Shown: positions 8,031-19,481 of the stretch, one piece after another | Position numbering within the stretch: the first letter of the stretch is position 1 | How the letters are laid out: every line of letters starts with the position of its first letter | Assembly (NCBI RefSeq): GCF_000211855.2 | Contig: NC_015638.1 | Location: 2,453,001-2,517,000 of the forward strand | Reading direction: 5' to 3' | DNA from: Lacinutrix sp. 5H-3-7-4 | Lineage (GTDB): Bacteria; Bacteroidota; Bacteroidia; Flavobacteriales; Flavobacteriaceae | Length of the DNA stretch: 64,000 bases | Notes under the pieces: generated by a model | Told to the model about the DNA's origin: nothing | Databases searched by the model: none | Seen by the model: only the letters and a program-made list of their open reading frames with translations | Position numbers and translations under genes: made by a program

Positions 8031-10481
8031 TTATTTACCTTCATTTTCTAATAATTGATCGAGAGCAACTAAATCTGGAACTAAAACTTGTCTTGCTTTA
8101 CTGCCTTCAAAACCACCAACAATTCCGGCGGCTTCTAATTGATCTATTATTCTACCAGCACGATTGTAGCCAAGTTTAAGTTTTCGTTGTAATAAAGAGG
8201 CAGAACCTTGTTGTGCTGTCACAATAATTTCGGCAGCTTCTCTAAATAGTTTATCTCTATCTTCAATATCTATATCAAGACTCGTGCCACCTTCTTCACC
8301 AACATATTCTGGAAGTAAATATGCATCTGGATAAGCTTTTTGTGCGCCAATAAAATCTACAATTTTTTCTACTTCAGGAGTATCTACAAAGGCACATTGT
8401 ATTCTGGTAACATCATTACCTTGAGTGTATAACATGTCTCCACGACCTATAAGTTGGTCTGCTCCACCAGCATCTAAAATGGTACGGGAATCTATTTTAC
8501 TAGATACTCTAAAGGCAATTCTTGCTGGGAAGTTGGCTTTAATAATACCAGTAATTACATTAACCGATGGACGCTGAGTAGCTATAATTAAGTGAATACC
8601 AATGGCACGAGCAAGTTGTGCTAATCGTGCAACTGGAGTTTCTACTTCTTTTCCCGCAGTCATTATTAAATCAGCAAACTCATCAACAACCAAAACAATA
8701 TACGGTAAAAATGCATGACCATCATTTGGGTTTAGTTTGCGTGCTTTAAATTTTTTATTGTATTCTACAATGTTACGACATAATGCATTTTTTAGCATTT
8801 CATAACGGTTATCCATTTCAATACAAAGTGAATTAAGTGTATTAATTACTTTGGTATTATCAGTAATAATCGCTTCAGCTTCATCTGGAAGTTTTGCTAA
8901 ATAATGACGTTCAATTTTATTAAATAACGTTAATTCTACTTTTTTAGGATCTACTAATACAAATTTAACTTCGGCAGGATGCTTTTTATATAATAAAGAG
9001 GTTAAAACAGCATTTAAACCTACAGATTTTCCTTGACCTGTTGCACCAGCCATTAAAAGGTGAGGCATTTTTGCTAAATCTATAACCATTGTTTCGTTGC
9101 TAATGGTTTTTCCAATAGCAATAGGTAAGTGCATTTCTGACTTTTGAAATTTTTGAGATGCAATTACAGATCGCATGGATACGATTGTAGAGTTTTTATT
9201 TGGTACCTCAATACCAATAGTTCCTTTTCCTGGAATTGGAGCAATAATTCTAATACCTAAAGCAGCAAGTGATAACGCTATATCATCTTCAAGATTTTTA
9301 ATTTTTGAAATTCTAATTCCGGCATCTGGAACAATCTCGTAAAGTGTAACGGTAGGACCAATGGTTGCTTTAATGGTTTGAATTCCTATTTTATAATTGT
9401 TTAGTGTTTCAACAATTTTATTTTTATTGTCCTCTAATTCCTGTTGGTCTATTTTAATGCCTTCAACATCGTACTTTTTTAATAAGTCTAATGGTGGAAA
9501 TTGAAAATTACTCAATTCAAGTGTTGGGTCAAATTGTCCAAAATCTGCAACTAATTTATCTGAAAGGTTATCGGTTTCAGATTTTTCTTCTTCTACTTTT
9601 TCAACCTTAATTTCTAAAGCTTCTTCTTCTTCAATTGTTTCCTCTTTTGGTATTTCTACTTCAAGTTTAGCTGAAGTTGTATTTGTAGTATCTTCAACTT
9701 TAATAGTTTCAGAAGGCGTTGTTACTTCTCCTACTGTATTTGTAGTATTAGGTTCTAAAGTTGTTTCTTCTACATTGAAAGCTGTTTTAATAGCTTCAGC
9801 TTCATCAGTTAAAGTATTATCTATAGGAACAAAAGTTTCATTTGATGCGTCTTCAAATTCTGTTTTTATATCTTTTTTTGCTTTTTTAAATAAAGAAGCA
9901 ATACGTTCTGGAGTGAAACCAAACCTTATTGCTAAGTAAGTTATTAACCCAAAAATTAATAATAGTACAACTCCAATTTTGCCTATGTAAGCTTGAAGGT
10001 ACTCGTTAAGTTCAAAACCAATGGTACCACTTAAAATTCCATAAGTATCACCAATAAAGCCTAATAAAGTTGAAACCCAGATAACAATTATGGTTCCCCA
10101 AAACCAATGTTGAGTAAGTTTGTTTTTCTTTAAATCTAAAAGTGTATAGATTCCAGATAAAAAAATTAAACCAGCAAATATAAATGAAGCGATACCAAAA
10201 CCGCGATATATAAAAAAGTGACTAATCCAGGCGCCGCTTTGGCTTGCCCAGTTTTTTGTTTCTACAGTTCTAGACGGTAATTCTCCTAATAAACTTTGGT
10301 CTGCTTTACCAGTAAATAAAAAAGAAAGGAAAGCAATAAAAATTAAAACACCTAAAAGTACAAGTAAACTACCAAAGATTAATTTTTGTTGGCTTGTTAG
10401 CTCAATACTAGGCTTTTTAAAAGTTCTCTTTTTTTTTGTGGTTTTAGGTTTTGTTTTCGTTTTTGCTTTTGCTTTGGCCAT
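8031..10481 (-). CDS. ftsK: DNA translocase FtsK/SpoIIIE
   Basis: The 816 residues comprise a basic N-terminus, four membrane segments (about 33-185), an acidic low-complexity linker rich in Glu/Thr (about 215-320), the alpha-beta motor with Walker A GATGQGKSVGLNA and Walker B IVLVVDEFADL, and a C-terminal gamma winged helix (ASLLQRKLKLGYNRAGRIIDQLEAAGIVG) that reads KOPS-like sequences. It pumps chromosome termini during division and activates XerCD. It is the first gene of the ftsK-lolA-lptFG operon. The linker is short compared with E. coli FtsK. Confidence 0.95.
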   Translation of the reverse strand: MAKAKAKTKTKPKTTKKKRTFKKPSIELTSQQKLIFGSLLVLLGVLIFIAFLSFLFTGKADQSLLGELPSRTVETKNWASQSGAWISHFFIYRGFGIASFIFAGLIFLSGIYTLLDLKKNKLTQHWFWGTIIVIWVSTLLGFIGDTYGILSGTIGFELNEYLQAYIGKIGVVLLLIFGLITYLAIRFGFTPERIASLFKKAKKDIKTEFEDASNETFVPIDNTLTDEAEAIKTAFNVEETTLEPNTTNTVGEVTTPSETIKVEDTTNTTSAKLEVEIPKEETIEEEEALEIKVEKVEEEKSETDNLSDKLVADFGQFDPTLELSNFQFPPLDLLKKYDVEGIKIDQQELEDNKNKIVETLNNYKIGIQTIKATIGPTVTLYEIVPDAGIRISKIKNLEDDIALSLAALGIRIIAPIPGKGTIGIEVPNKNSTIVSMRSVIASQKFQKSEMHLPIAIGKTISNETMVIDLAKMPHLLMAGATGQGKSVGLNAVLTSLLYKKHPAEVKFVLVDPKKVELTLFNKIERHYLAKLPDEAEAIITDNTKVINTLNSLCIEMDNRYEMLKNALCRNIVEYNKKFKARKLNPNDGHAFLPYIVLVVDEFADLIMTAGKEVETPVARLAQLARAIGIHLIIATQRPSVNVITGIIKANFPARIAFRVSSKIDSRTILDAGGADQLIGRGDMLYTQGNDVTRIQCAFVDTPEVEKIVDFIGAQKAYPDAYLLPEYVGEEGGTSLDIDIEDRDKLFREAAEIIVTAQQGSASLLQRKLKLGYNRAGRIIDQLEAAGIVGGFEGSKARQVLVPDLVALDQLLENEGK

Positions 10482-10556
10482 TTCTGGAATTTAGATTGCG
10501 TAAAAATACAAATTACTAACGGTTTTCCTAATGCGTAATTGTGTTTTAAAAGTATA

Positions 10557-10928
10557 TTAAAATATTTTAGGGAAATATATTATGCAACCTATTATTACAG
10601 CAGCTATTGCTACTATAAATACTGCACCAGCAGCTAAATCTTTTATAAGTCCTATTTTTGGGTGATATTCTGGATGGATAAAATTTGCTATTTCTTCAAT
10701 AGCTGTGTTTATACCTTCTATAGCCATTATTAATGTAATTACTAGTATTTGTATGCACCATTCTGTTGCATCTAAATTATAATAAAATCCAGCAATAGTC
10801 ATAATTACACCAATAAAAAATTGAATTTTTATACTGGCTTCTGTAGTAATTAAAAGGTAGGCACCTTTAAAGGCAAAACCTACACTTTTAATTCTATTTA
10901 TAATAAAAGGTTCTTTTTTATTATTCAT
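10557..10928 (-). CDS. dgkA: Diacylglycerol/undecaprenol kinase family protein
   Basis: The 123-residue membrane protein has three hydrophobic helices and the DgkA signature EGINTAIEEIANF (about residues 71-83) with the catalytic Glu and metal-binding Glu residues, followed by KDLAAGAVFIVAIAAVIIG. The family phosphorylates diacylglycerol or undecaprenol in the inner membrane; in Bacteroidota the lipid specificity is not settled. Its start overlaps the end of tpx by 8 bp, so the two are co-transcribed. Confidence 0.9.
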   Translation of the reverse strand: MNNKKEPFIINRIKSVGFAFKGAYLLITTEASIKIQFFIGVIMTIAGFYYNLDATEWCIQILVITLIMAIEGINTAIEEIANFIHPEYHPKIGLIKDLAAGAVFIVAIAAVIIGCIIYFPKIF

Positions 10929-11427
10929 TAGCTAATGCTTGCAAAGAGGCTTCGTAGTTAGGTTCTTCGCCAATTTCTGGTACTTGTTCTGTATATGTTA
11001 CAATACCATTTTCATTTAAAGCAATTACACATCTTGAATGTAAACCGGCAAAACCTCCAGAGGTTATTTCTAAGCCATAGTTTTTACCAAAACTTCCATC
11101 TTTAAAATCAGATAGCATCATAACATTATCTAAGCCTTCAGCAGCACAAAAACGAGCTTGAGCAAAAGGTAAATCTCTAGAAATACAAAGTACTTTTGTA
11201 TTCTCCATTTTAGATGCTTTTTTATTAAATTCTCTTGCAGATTGAGCACAAACACCTGTATCAACACTTGGAAAAATGTTTAATAATATTTTATGTCCTT
11301 TTAAATCAGATAATTTTTGCGACGATAAATCGCTTACAGTTAAATTAAAATCGGGCGCTTGATCTCCTACTTTTGGTAAGCTGCCAGATGTTTCTATTGG
11401 TGTTCCTCCTAATGTAATATTAGCCAT
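10921..11427 (-). CDS. tpx: Thiol peroxidase (atypical 2-Cys peroxiredoxin)
   Basis: 168 residues with the Tpx arrangement: peroxidatic Cys in FPSVDTGVCAQSAREF and resolving Cys in PFAQARFCAAEG. The N-terminus ITLGGTPIETSGSLPKVGDQAPDF is typical. It reduces peroxides in the cytoplasm using thioredoxin. It forms an operon with dgkA, overlapping by 8 bp. The upstream divergent gene is a fasciclin protein. Confidence 0.95.
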   Translation of the reverse strand: MANITLGGTPIETSGSLPKVGDQAPDFNLTVSDLSSQKLSDLKGHKILLNIFPSVDTGVCAQSAREFNKKASKMENTKVLCISRDLPFAQARFCAAEGLDNVMMLSDFKDGSFGKNYGLEITSGGFAGLHSRCVIALNENGIVTYTEQVPEIGEEPNYEASLQALANE

Positions 11428-11619
11428 TTCTATAAATTTTTAGTTTGATAAAAGTAGACATTCTCTTGATAATATAGACTTAACGAAATATTAAATTTTA
11501 ACAATTAAACTTATAAAGTAGGTTTAGTTAATTAATTGTTAAACCAATTAGTTTTAAAAACCACTTGTATAAAGCTATCGTTAATATGGCAAATAATAAA
11601 AACTAAAAAAATTAAATTT

Positions 11620-12198
11620 ATGAAAACCAAAAACATTTTAAAAGCAAGTGTATTAGCATTATCTCTTTTTGTTACCGTAAACGGATTTGCACAAAGTAAA
11701 ATGAAAAAAGAAAAGACTGTAATGGTTGGTGGAGCAGCAATGTATCCTTCTAAAAATATTGTAGAAAATGCAGTAAACTCAAAAGATCATACAACATTAG
11801 TTGCGGCAGTTAAGGCAGCAGGATTGGTAGATGTTTTACAAAGCGAAGGACCTTTTACGGTATTTGCACCAACTAATGATGCTTTTGCAAAGTTACCAGA
11901 AGGAACAGTAGAAACTTTATTAAAGCCAGAAAATAAAGAAAAACTACAAACCATTTTAAAGTATCATGTTGTAGCTGGAGATTTTAAAGCTAAAGATATT
12001 ATGAAAATGATAAAAAAAATGGATGGTAAAGCCAGTATTAAAACAATAGCTGGTGGAACTTTAACCGCTTGGATGAAAGGAAAAGATTTATACATTACAG
12101 ATGAAAATGGTAACGCATCTAAAGTAACCATTGCAAACGTCAATCAATCTAATGGAGTGATACATGTGGTAGATACAGTAGTATTACCAAAAATGTAA
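11620..12198 (+). CDS. Secreted fasciclin-domain protein
   Basis: From the ATG at 11620 the protein (192 aa) starts with a clean signal peptide (KTKNILKASVLALSLFVTVNGFAQ); an upstream in-frame ATG at 11536 would bury that peptide behind 28 residues and is rejected. The mature part is one FAS1 domain: TTLVAAVKAAGLVDVLQSEGPFTVFAPTNDAF, LKYHVVAGD, and the closing NGVIHVVDTVVLP. FAS1 proteins mediate adhesion at the cell surface or periplasm. Single gene with terminator. Confidence 0.88.
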   Translation: MKTKNILKASVLALSLFVTVNGFAQSKMKKEKTVMVGGAAMYPSKNIVENAVNSKDHTTLVAAVKAAGLVDVLQSEGPFTVFAPTNDAFAKLPEGTVETLLKPENKEKLQTILKYHVVAGDFKAKDIMKMIKKMDGKASIKTIAGGTLTAWMKGKDLYITDENGNASKVTIANVNQSNGVIHVVDTVVLPKM

Positions 12199-12214
12199 AT
12201 AAAAAAAAATTAAA

Positions 12215-12246
12215 AAGCCACTTCATTATGAAGTGGCTTTTTTTTT
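12215..12246 (+). terminator. Rho-independent terminator
   Basis: AAGCCACTTC/GAAGTGGCTT stem with a 5-nt ATTAT loop followed by a T run, directly after the fasciclin gene. Confidence 0.85.
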
Positions 12247-12374
12247 ACACGTAATTATAGTTTCGTGTTATTGGTTTTTTTAAAACAATAGTCTAAAACT
12301 ATTATTAAATAGTAACAATCAATTTTTTAAATCTTAATTTTAGGAGATATATAACTAATTTTATTTCGAATTAA

Positions 12375-14621
<2,247 letters not shown>

Positions 14622-14641
14622 AATTCACTAACATATAATTT

Positions 14642-14679
14642 AAGGGAATGGAATTTATTTAAAATCCATTCCTTTTTTA
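14642..14679 (+). terminator. Rho-independent terminator after katG
   Basis: Stem GGAATGGA/TCCATTCC followed by six T, 21 bp after the katG stop. Confidence 0.75.
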
Positions 14680-14725
14680 TTGAAAAATAAAAATAAAGTT
14701 TATTTAAGTTTAAAACACAAATAAA

Positions 14726-15196
14726 ATGGATAATATAGATAAAGTATTTAATAGTATTAGAAATAAAGATAACGCAACATTAAATGCACTTTTAACCGAA
14801 AATCCAAAATTAGCAGAAGCTAAAGATCAACGCGGTTTTACACCATTAATATTGGCAACGTATTTTGATAATGAGGCAGCGACCAAAACTTTGGTAAAAC
14901 ACAATGCTCCAATAAACGATAAAGATGCTTCTGGAAATACAGCTTTAATAGGTGTGAGTTTTAAAGGAAATGTTGAATTTGCAACATTTTTAATTGAAAA
15001 CGGAGCTAATTTAAATGAAGTAAATAATAATGGAACCACTGCACTGGCTTTTGCTACGCAATATGATAAAGTAGAGGTTGTAAAATTATTACTACAGCAT
15101 GGAGCAGATACAACTATAAAAGATAATGTAGGAAAAACAGCTTTAGATTATGCTGAAGCAAAAGGCTTTAATGAGATTGTTGCGCTTTTAAAGTAA
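14726..15196 (+). CDS. Ankyrin-repeat protein, katG-linked
   Basis: 156 residues made almost wholly of ankyrin repeats: successive G-x-TPLILATYFD, GNTALIGVSFKGNVEFATFLIENGANLNEVN, GTTALAFATQYDKVEVVKLLLQHGAD, GKTALDYAEAKGFNEIVALL. There is no signal peptide. In several proteobacteria an ankyrin protein (AnkB) encoded next to a catalase is required for full catalase activity; the same neighbour relation here suggests the same role, as inference. Separated from katG by a terminator, so it may have its own promoter. Confidence 0.85.
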   Translation: MDNIDKVFNSIRNKDNATLNALLTENPKLAEAKDQRGFTPLILATYFDNEAATKTLVKHNAPINDKDASGNTALIGVSFKGNVEFATFLIENGANLNEVNNNGTTALAFATQYDKVEVVKLLLQHGADTTIKDNVGKTALDYAEAKGFNEIVALLK

Positions 15197-15206
15197 AATA
15201 TTCATT

Positions 15207-15244
15207 TAAAAAAAAACCACTTTGTAATTACAAAGTGGTTTTTA
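15207..15244. terminator. Bidirectional terminator
   Basis: AAAACCACTTTGTAATTACAAAGTGGTTTT is a near-perfect palindrome with A and T tracts at both sides, between the convergent ankyrin and alginate lyase genes. Confidence 0.85.
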
Positions 15245-15261
15245 AATTATTCTAATATTTC

Positions 15262-16371
15262 TTAATCATTTTTGGTAAAATAACCTTCGTTAGAAACAGC
15301 AGCTTCACTTACTTGTATACTTGCTGTTTTAAACCAAACTTCGGCATAGTTGCCATCTTCATATTGTTTACTTAAATCGCCATCGTGAGTTTCTGCACCA
15401 GAACACCAATTTTTATTCTCTTCAGGAGATTTTCCATTGGTTTGGTTATAGGCGCCAAGCTTAAAAAAGCAACCTTCGCCAGTATAAGCTCCTTCACGCT
15501 CAACACCATCTTGACCTATTGGAAAAAATAGTTTTTTAGTTTGTTCAGGGATATCTGCTACTGTTGTGTATTCAGATTTTATTAAATTTTTAGAAAATGT
15601 TTTAGTTTCATGTCCTTCGCTTGTAAAAGTTAAATTCATAATGCCATCTTTTACTTCAATTTCATAACTAAATTCTTCACCTAAAGCAATGCCATCTTTT
15701 GGCTCTTCTGGATACGTATTGGCACCGCTACCTACTACTGAGAAGTCATCTCCCCAAACAGCCGAAGAGTAATCCCAACGTTTTGAATTATCACTACCAG
15801 CAGTATTAATTTCATAATGCCAGAAAACAGAGCCTTTTTTATGTCCTGGATATTTTTTGTAAAAAATCTTTAAAGGCTCATTTTCAAAAGCATCAGCACT
15901 GTGTATTTGTCCAACTACTACAGCATGTGTTGCAGCTACTCGAGCATCTCCAGTTGCAGAAACATTCATTACTTTTAAAGTTGCAGACAATTTATCGTTG
16001 GCTGTTTTTGGATACCATTTTTTTATTTGTGCTAATTCGGTTCTGGTATTGTTTGATGTTCCATGAGTGTCACCACCATTTGGTGTTTTGAATACTACCC
16101 AATTGGTTGCGCCATCATTGGTAGTATAGAAATAGTCTTTGTTTTCAAAATCATTCGCAATTCCTGCATTAGATCCATCACCTAAAATTAATTTCCAATC
16201 ATCAAAAAAAGGAATAACTGCATTGGCATACATGGCTTTTGTAGTATCTTTTTCTACTATTTTAACTTCATTATTAGTGGCTTTTACTTCGTTTTTACAA
16301 CTGTTTAGTAATACAATACCTAAAAGGCTTAAACCTAATAGTAGGTTACGTTGTTTTTTAATCATTATCAT
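15262..16371 (-). CDS. PL7 alginate lyase, surface lipoprotein
   Basis: 369 residues. A lipobox (IVLLNSCKN, C25) makes this a lipoprotein. Three motifs of polysaccharide lyase family 7 are visible: R110-T-E-L, Q155-I-H157, and FFKLGAYNQ at 302-310 (family YFKxGxYxQ) with catalytic Tyr308 and His157. The QIH variant is associated in the family with guluronate-containing sites. It cleaves alginate by beta-elimination and suggests use of brown-algal material. No SusC/SusD or other PL gene is nearby, so it is a lone enzyme rather than part of a utilisation locus in this window. Confidence 0.9.
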   Translation of the reverse strand: MIMIKKQRNLLLGLSLLGIVLLNSCKNEVKATNNEVKIVEKDTTKAMYANAVIPFFDDWKLILGDGSNAGIANDFENKDYFYTTNDGATNWVVFKTPNGGDTHGTSNNTRTELAQIKKWYPKTANDKLSATLKVMNVSATGDARVAATHAVVVGQIHSADAFENEPLKIFYKKYPGHKKGSVFWHYEINTAGSDNSKRWDYSSAVWGDDFSVVGSGANTYPEEPKDGIALGEEFSYEIEVKDGIMNLTFTSEGHETKTFSKNLIKSEYTTVADIPEQTKKLFFPIGQDGVEREGAYTGEGCFFKLGAYNQTNGKSPEENKNWCSGAETHDGDLSKQYEDGNYAEVWFKTASIQVSEAAVSNEGYFTKND

Positions 16372-16540
16372 TTAGTTTAGTTTTTTTGATTTCGATTAAT
16401 TGATAAATAGAGCAATTAATTTTAGTTTAAATAACTTTTCTAAGGTAATAAAAATTGGTTAACCAATTTGTGTTTCAATTAAAATCATTTCATATTATAA
16501 AATATTATAAAGTGTTTTCAGTGCTTCTTTTATATTTTAA
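16372..16540. other. Intergenic region without gene
   Basis: AT-rich spacer upstream of the alginate lyase, expected to hold its promoter. No open frame or repeat could be supported; the Fur remnant begins shortly to the right. Confidence 0.5.
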
Positions 16541-16557
16541 ATAGGTTTTGTGACAAT

Positions 16558-16772
16558 TGTGTTTTACATAAAGTAGTTGCCAAAGCTGTTAAAGACTATT
16601 TTGCAATCTGCTTAAACTGTGAAGAGAAAAGCATGCAAAACAGCATTTTCATTTTAAATGTATAAGTTGTGATGCTATTAAATGTCTTCCTGTTGCTGTT
16701 AATTTTGAAGCGCCAAATAGATATGCAGTAGAAGCTGTAAATTGTATTGTGACTAGAGTTTGTAAAGCTTGA
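16558..16772 (+). pseudogene. Remnant of Fur-family metalloregulator
   Basis: Two frames joined by one shift show the C-terminal half of a Fur/PerR/Zur-type protein. From 16558 reads CVLHKVVAKAVKDYFAICLNCEEK. About 16630 the frame changes, giving KHAKQHFHFKCISCDAIKCLP, then VNFEAPNRYAVEAVNCIVTRVCKA and a stop. The HFHF-x-C-x-x-C-x-x-x-x-CLP segment and the final C-x-x-(C) are the metal-binding signature of this family; the stop replaces the last expected Cys. The DNA-binding half is missing. It is clearly dead. Confidence 0.65.
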
Positions 16773-16789
16773 GTATAATCTTAAAATAA

Positions 16790-16820
16790 CAAAAACCTCA
16801 GAGTTGTCTGAGGCTTTTGT
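16790..16820 (-). terminator. Terminator of aldehyde dehydrogenase gene
   Basis: CCTCAGA/TCTGAGG stem; on the minus strand it is followed by TTTTTGTTATTTT. It lies 25 bp after the stop of the minus-strand gene at 16845. Confidence 0.8.
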
Positions 16821-16844
16821 ATAAAATCTATAGGTTTAACTTAA

Positions 16845-18347
16845 TTAAAAGAAGCCCATTGGTTTTTTGTCGTAAGAGATTAACATGTTTTTTACAACAC
16901 GGTAATGGTCTAATGCCATTTTGTGGTTTTCACGACCAAATCCAGACTCTTTAACACCACCAAAAGGAGCGTGTGCAGGATAGGTATTGTATTGGTTTAC
17001 CCAAACTCTACCTGCTTGTATAGCACGTGGTACTTGGTATAATTCGTGAGCATCACGAGACCACACACCAGCACCTAAACCGTAAGGTGTGTCGTTTGCA
17101 ATAGCAATAGCTTCTTCAGTAGTTTTAAAGGTTGTTAATGCTACAACAGGTCCAAAAATTTCTTCTTGGAACACACGCATTTTGTTGTCTCCTTTTAAAA
17201 CAGTTGGTTGTACGTAGTAACCGTCGGCTAATTCACCTTCATAATTACCAGCATCACCACCAGCTAACACCGCTGCACCTTCTTCAATACCAATTTTAAT
17301 ATAGTTTAATATTTTTTCGTATTGTGCTTTAGATACCTGAGATCCAATCATTGTTTCTGGATCTAATGGGTTTCCTGGTTTTACTAATTTTAAGCGTTCT
17401 TGCATTTTTTCTACAAAACGATCTGCAATATCTTCGTGTACTAAAATACGAGATGGAGAAGTACAAATTTCACCTTGATTTAAGGCAAACATTAATGCAC
17501 CTTCTATAGCTTTACTAAAGAATTCATCATCTTTATCTGCTACCGATGGGAAGAAAATGTTAGGAGATTTTCCACCTAATTCCATAGTTACAGGAATAAT
17601 ATTTTCTGCTGCATTGTGCAATACAGTACGTCCTGTTTCTGTAGAACCAGTAAATGATAATTTTGCTATTCTTTTAGATGTTGCTAATGCTGCACCAGCT
17701 TCTTTACCAAAACCAGTAACAATATTTAATACACCTGCTGGTAAAATATCACCAATTAGTTCCATTAATGCCATTACACTTGTAGGTGTTTGTTCTGCTG
17801 GTTTTACAACCGCTGTACAACCTGCTGCTAAAGCCGGAGCAATTTTCCAGGCTAACATTAACATTGGAAAATTCCAAGGAATAATTTCACCAACAACACC
17901 AACTGGTTCGTGTAATACAATACTAACAGTATCTTTATCGTGTTCAGAAATACTCCCTTCATCTGCACGAATAACTCCTGCAAAATAACGGAAGTGATCT
18001 ATACAGTAAGGAATATCTGCTGCGCGTGCTTCACGAATTGGCTTACCATTATCAATAGTTTCTAAGGTCGCTAAATACTCTAAGTTATCTTCCATAACCT
18101 GAGCAATTTTTAATAACGCGTTACTACGTTCTGTTGCAGATGCGTTGCTCCACGCTGGGAAAGCCTCGTGTGCTGCATCTAATGCTAGGTCTATATCTTC
18201 TTGTGTAGATCTTGCTGCTTGTGTAAATACTTTTCCGTCTACTGGAGATCTGTTTTCAAAATATTGACCTTTAATTGGGTCAACAAATTTTCCTCCAATA
18301 AAGTTTCCATATCTTTCTTTAAATTCGGGTTTTGTTACATTTGCCAT
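16845..18347 (-). CDS. NAD-dependent aldehyde dehydrogenase (AldA/ExaC-like)
   Basis: A full-length (500 aa) aldehyde dehydrogenase. VVGEIIPWNFPMLM and FTGSTETG bind NAD; general base E256 in MELGGKSP; catalytic C295 in NQGEICTSPSR, and the C-terminal EIFGPVV motif. The N-GEICTSPSR active site resembles acetaldehyde/aromatic aldehyde dehydrogenases of the AcoD/ExaC group. It oxidises an aldehyde to acid in the cytoplasm. The AraC regulator gene upstream on the same strand probably controls it. A -7 element TACATTTG lies at 18410-18417. Confidence 0.92.
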   Translation of the reverse strand: MANVTKPEFKERYGNFIGGKFVDPIKGQYFENRSPVDGKVFTQAARSTQEDIDLALDAAHEAFPAWSNASATERSNALLKIAQVMEDNLEYLATLETIDNGKPIREARAADIPYCIDHFRYFAGVIRADEGSISEHDKDTVSIVLHEPVGVVGEIIPWNFPMLMLAWKIAPALAAGCTAVVKPAEQTPTSVMALMELIGDILPAGVLNIVTGFGKEAGAALATSKRIAKLSFTGSTETGRTVLHNAAENIIPVTMELGGKSPNIFFPSVADKDDEFFSKAIEGALMFALNQGEICTSPSRILVHEDIADRFVEKMQERLKLVKPGNPLDPETMIGSQVSKAQYEKILNYIKIGIEEGAAVLAGGDAGNYEGELADGYYVQPTVLKGDNKMRVFQEEIFGPVVALTTFKTTEEAIAIANDTPYGLGAGVWSRDAHELYQVPRAIQAGRVWVNQYNTYPAHAPFGGVKESGFGRENHKMALDHYRVVKNMLISYDKKPMGFF

Positions 18348-18409
18348 ATTACTGTGTTTTAATTTTTTTTAAATTCTGCTTGAAAAAACAAGCGTTTGTA
18401 ATTATGGTA

Positions 18410-18417
18410 CAAATGTA
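18410..18417 (-). promoter_or_regulatory. Bacteroidota -7 element (TACATTTG)
   Basis: TAnnTTTG match on the minus strand 62 nt upstream of the aldehyde dehydrogenase start. No -33 TTG at 19-21 nt was found. Confidence 0.4.
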
Positions 18418-18558
18418 TAATGGAGTAGAAGCTTCTTATTTATTGATATGGTTCAATAACTTATGAAAACAGTTCAAGTTGTCTTTTTTGATGTTAAACA
18501 AATATTAAAATAATTATAAAGAACTGAAAATCAATTAATTGACAAATTCTTATGTTTT

Positions 18559-19392
18559 TTATATTTCTGTTGGACTAATTCCGAACTTGTTTTTAAAGGC
18601 CACACTAAAGTTAGATAGGTTGTTGTAACCGACGTCTAAATAGATATCTGAAGCTTTTAAATCGCCTCCTTGTAAAAGTTCTTTTGCCTTTTGTAGTCGT
18701 TTGTCTTTTAACCATTTTCCTGGAGCCTCTTTATACTCGGCAGTAAAATGCCTTTTAAAAGTAGACAAACTCATATTGCATAAAAAGGCAATTTCTTCTA
18801 ACTTTAAATTAGAATGTATGTGATCTTCTACAATGTTTTTAAAAGGAGAAACTTCTTTAGATATTAATGCGTGTAAGTAATGCTCAAATTCATTACCATA
18901 TTTATCTAGTAAATACAGTAATATTTCTTCAAATTTAAGCGATAACATAGCATCACAATAAGCACTGTTTTCAAATGTTTTTGACGATAATGAGCTTATA
19001 AAAGATGCAATATAATCGTCGTTTTCAATCACAAAATAAGGCACTTTTTCTTGATATGGCTTAACGTCTTTGGTGTATTTGCTTAAAAAATTGGTAAGTT
19101 TTTTTTCAGAAAAAAAGAAAAGTTTACAATAGTAAATAGCTTCAGTATCTAGCAACTCTGTCCAAAGCCAGTTTCCTTTTTTTAATAGTAAAGACTGTTC
19201 GCTATTAACTGCTTTAGAGGTATTAGCAAAATGCACTTGCTTTTTTCCTACTTGAAGAAAGCTAAACATATTCATGCTTAAATTTACCTTGCTTTTTACA
19301 ACATCGTTTGTCATTTTAAAATCGTACACAAAAATGTCTTTACTTTTGTTTGGAGTATCAAAGTAAATTTCAGGTATGTTTTCTATGGGCAT
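18559..19392 (-). CDS. AraC-family transcriptional regulator
   Basis: 277 residues: an N-terminal sensing domain (about 1-165) and a C-terminal double helix-turn-helix (FKNIVEDHIHSNLKLEEIAFLCNMSLSTFKRHF, then ASDIYLDVGYNNLSNFSVAFKNKFGISPTEI), the complete AraC/XylS signature. It lies 211 bp upstream of, and co-directional with, the aldehyde dehydrogenase, so it is the obvious candidate activator of that gene. The effector is unknown. A TATCTTTG -7 element is visible at 19454-19461. Confidence 0.9.
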   Translation of the reverse strand: MPIENIPEIYFDTPNKSKDIFVYDFKMTNDVVKSKVNLSMNMFSFLQVGKKQVHFANTSKAVNSEQSLLLKKGNWLWTELLDTEAIYYCKLFFFSEKKLTNFLSKYTKDVKPYQEKVPYFVIENDDYIASFISSLSSKTFENSAYCDAMLSLKFEEILLYLLDKYGNEFEHYLHALISKEVSPFKNIVEDHIHSNLKLEEIAFLCNMSLSTFKRHFTAEYKEAPGKWLKDKRLQKAKELLQGGDLKASDIYLDVGYNNLSNFSVAFKNKFGISPTEI

Positions 19393-19481
19393 TGCTCTGG
19401 TTTTTTAATTTGAAATGCTTTAGTTGAGATGTTTATAAGTTAGTATTTCAACACAAAGATACGTTTTGAAATTTCAAGGTA

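Noticed and set aside
11536-11619. Upstream in-frame ATG of the fasciclin gene
   Set aside because: It would place 28 residues in front of a well-formed signal peptide; ATG 11620 is preferred.
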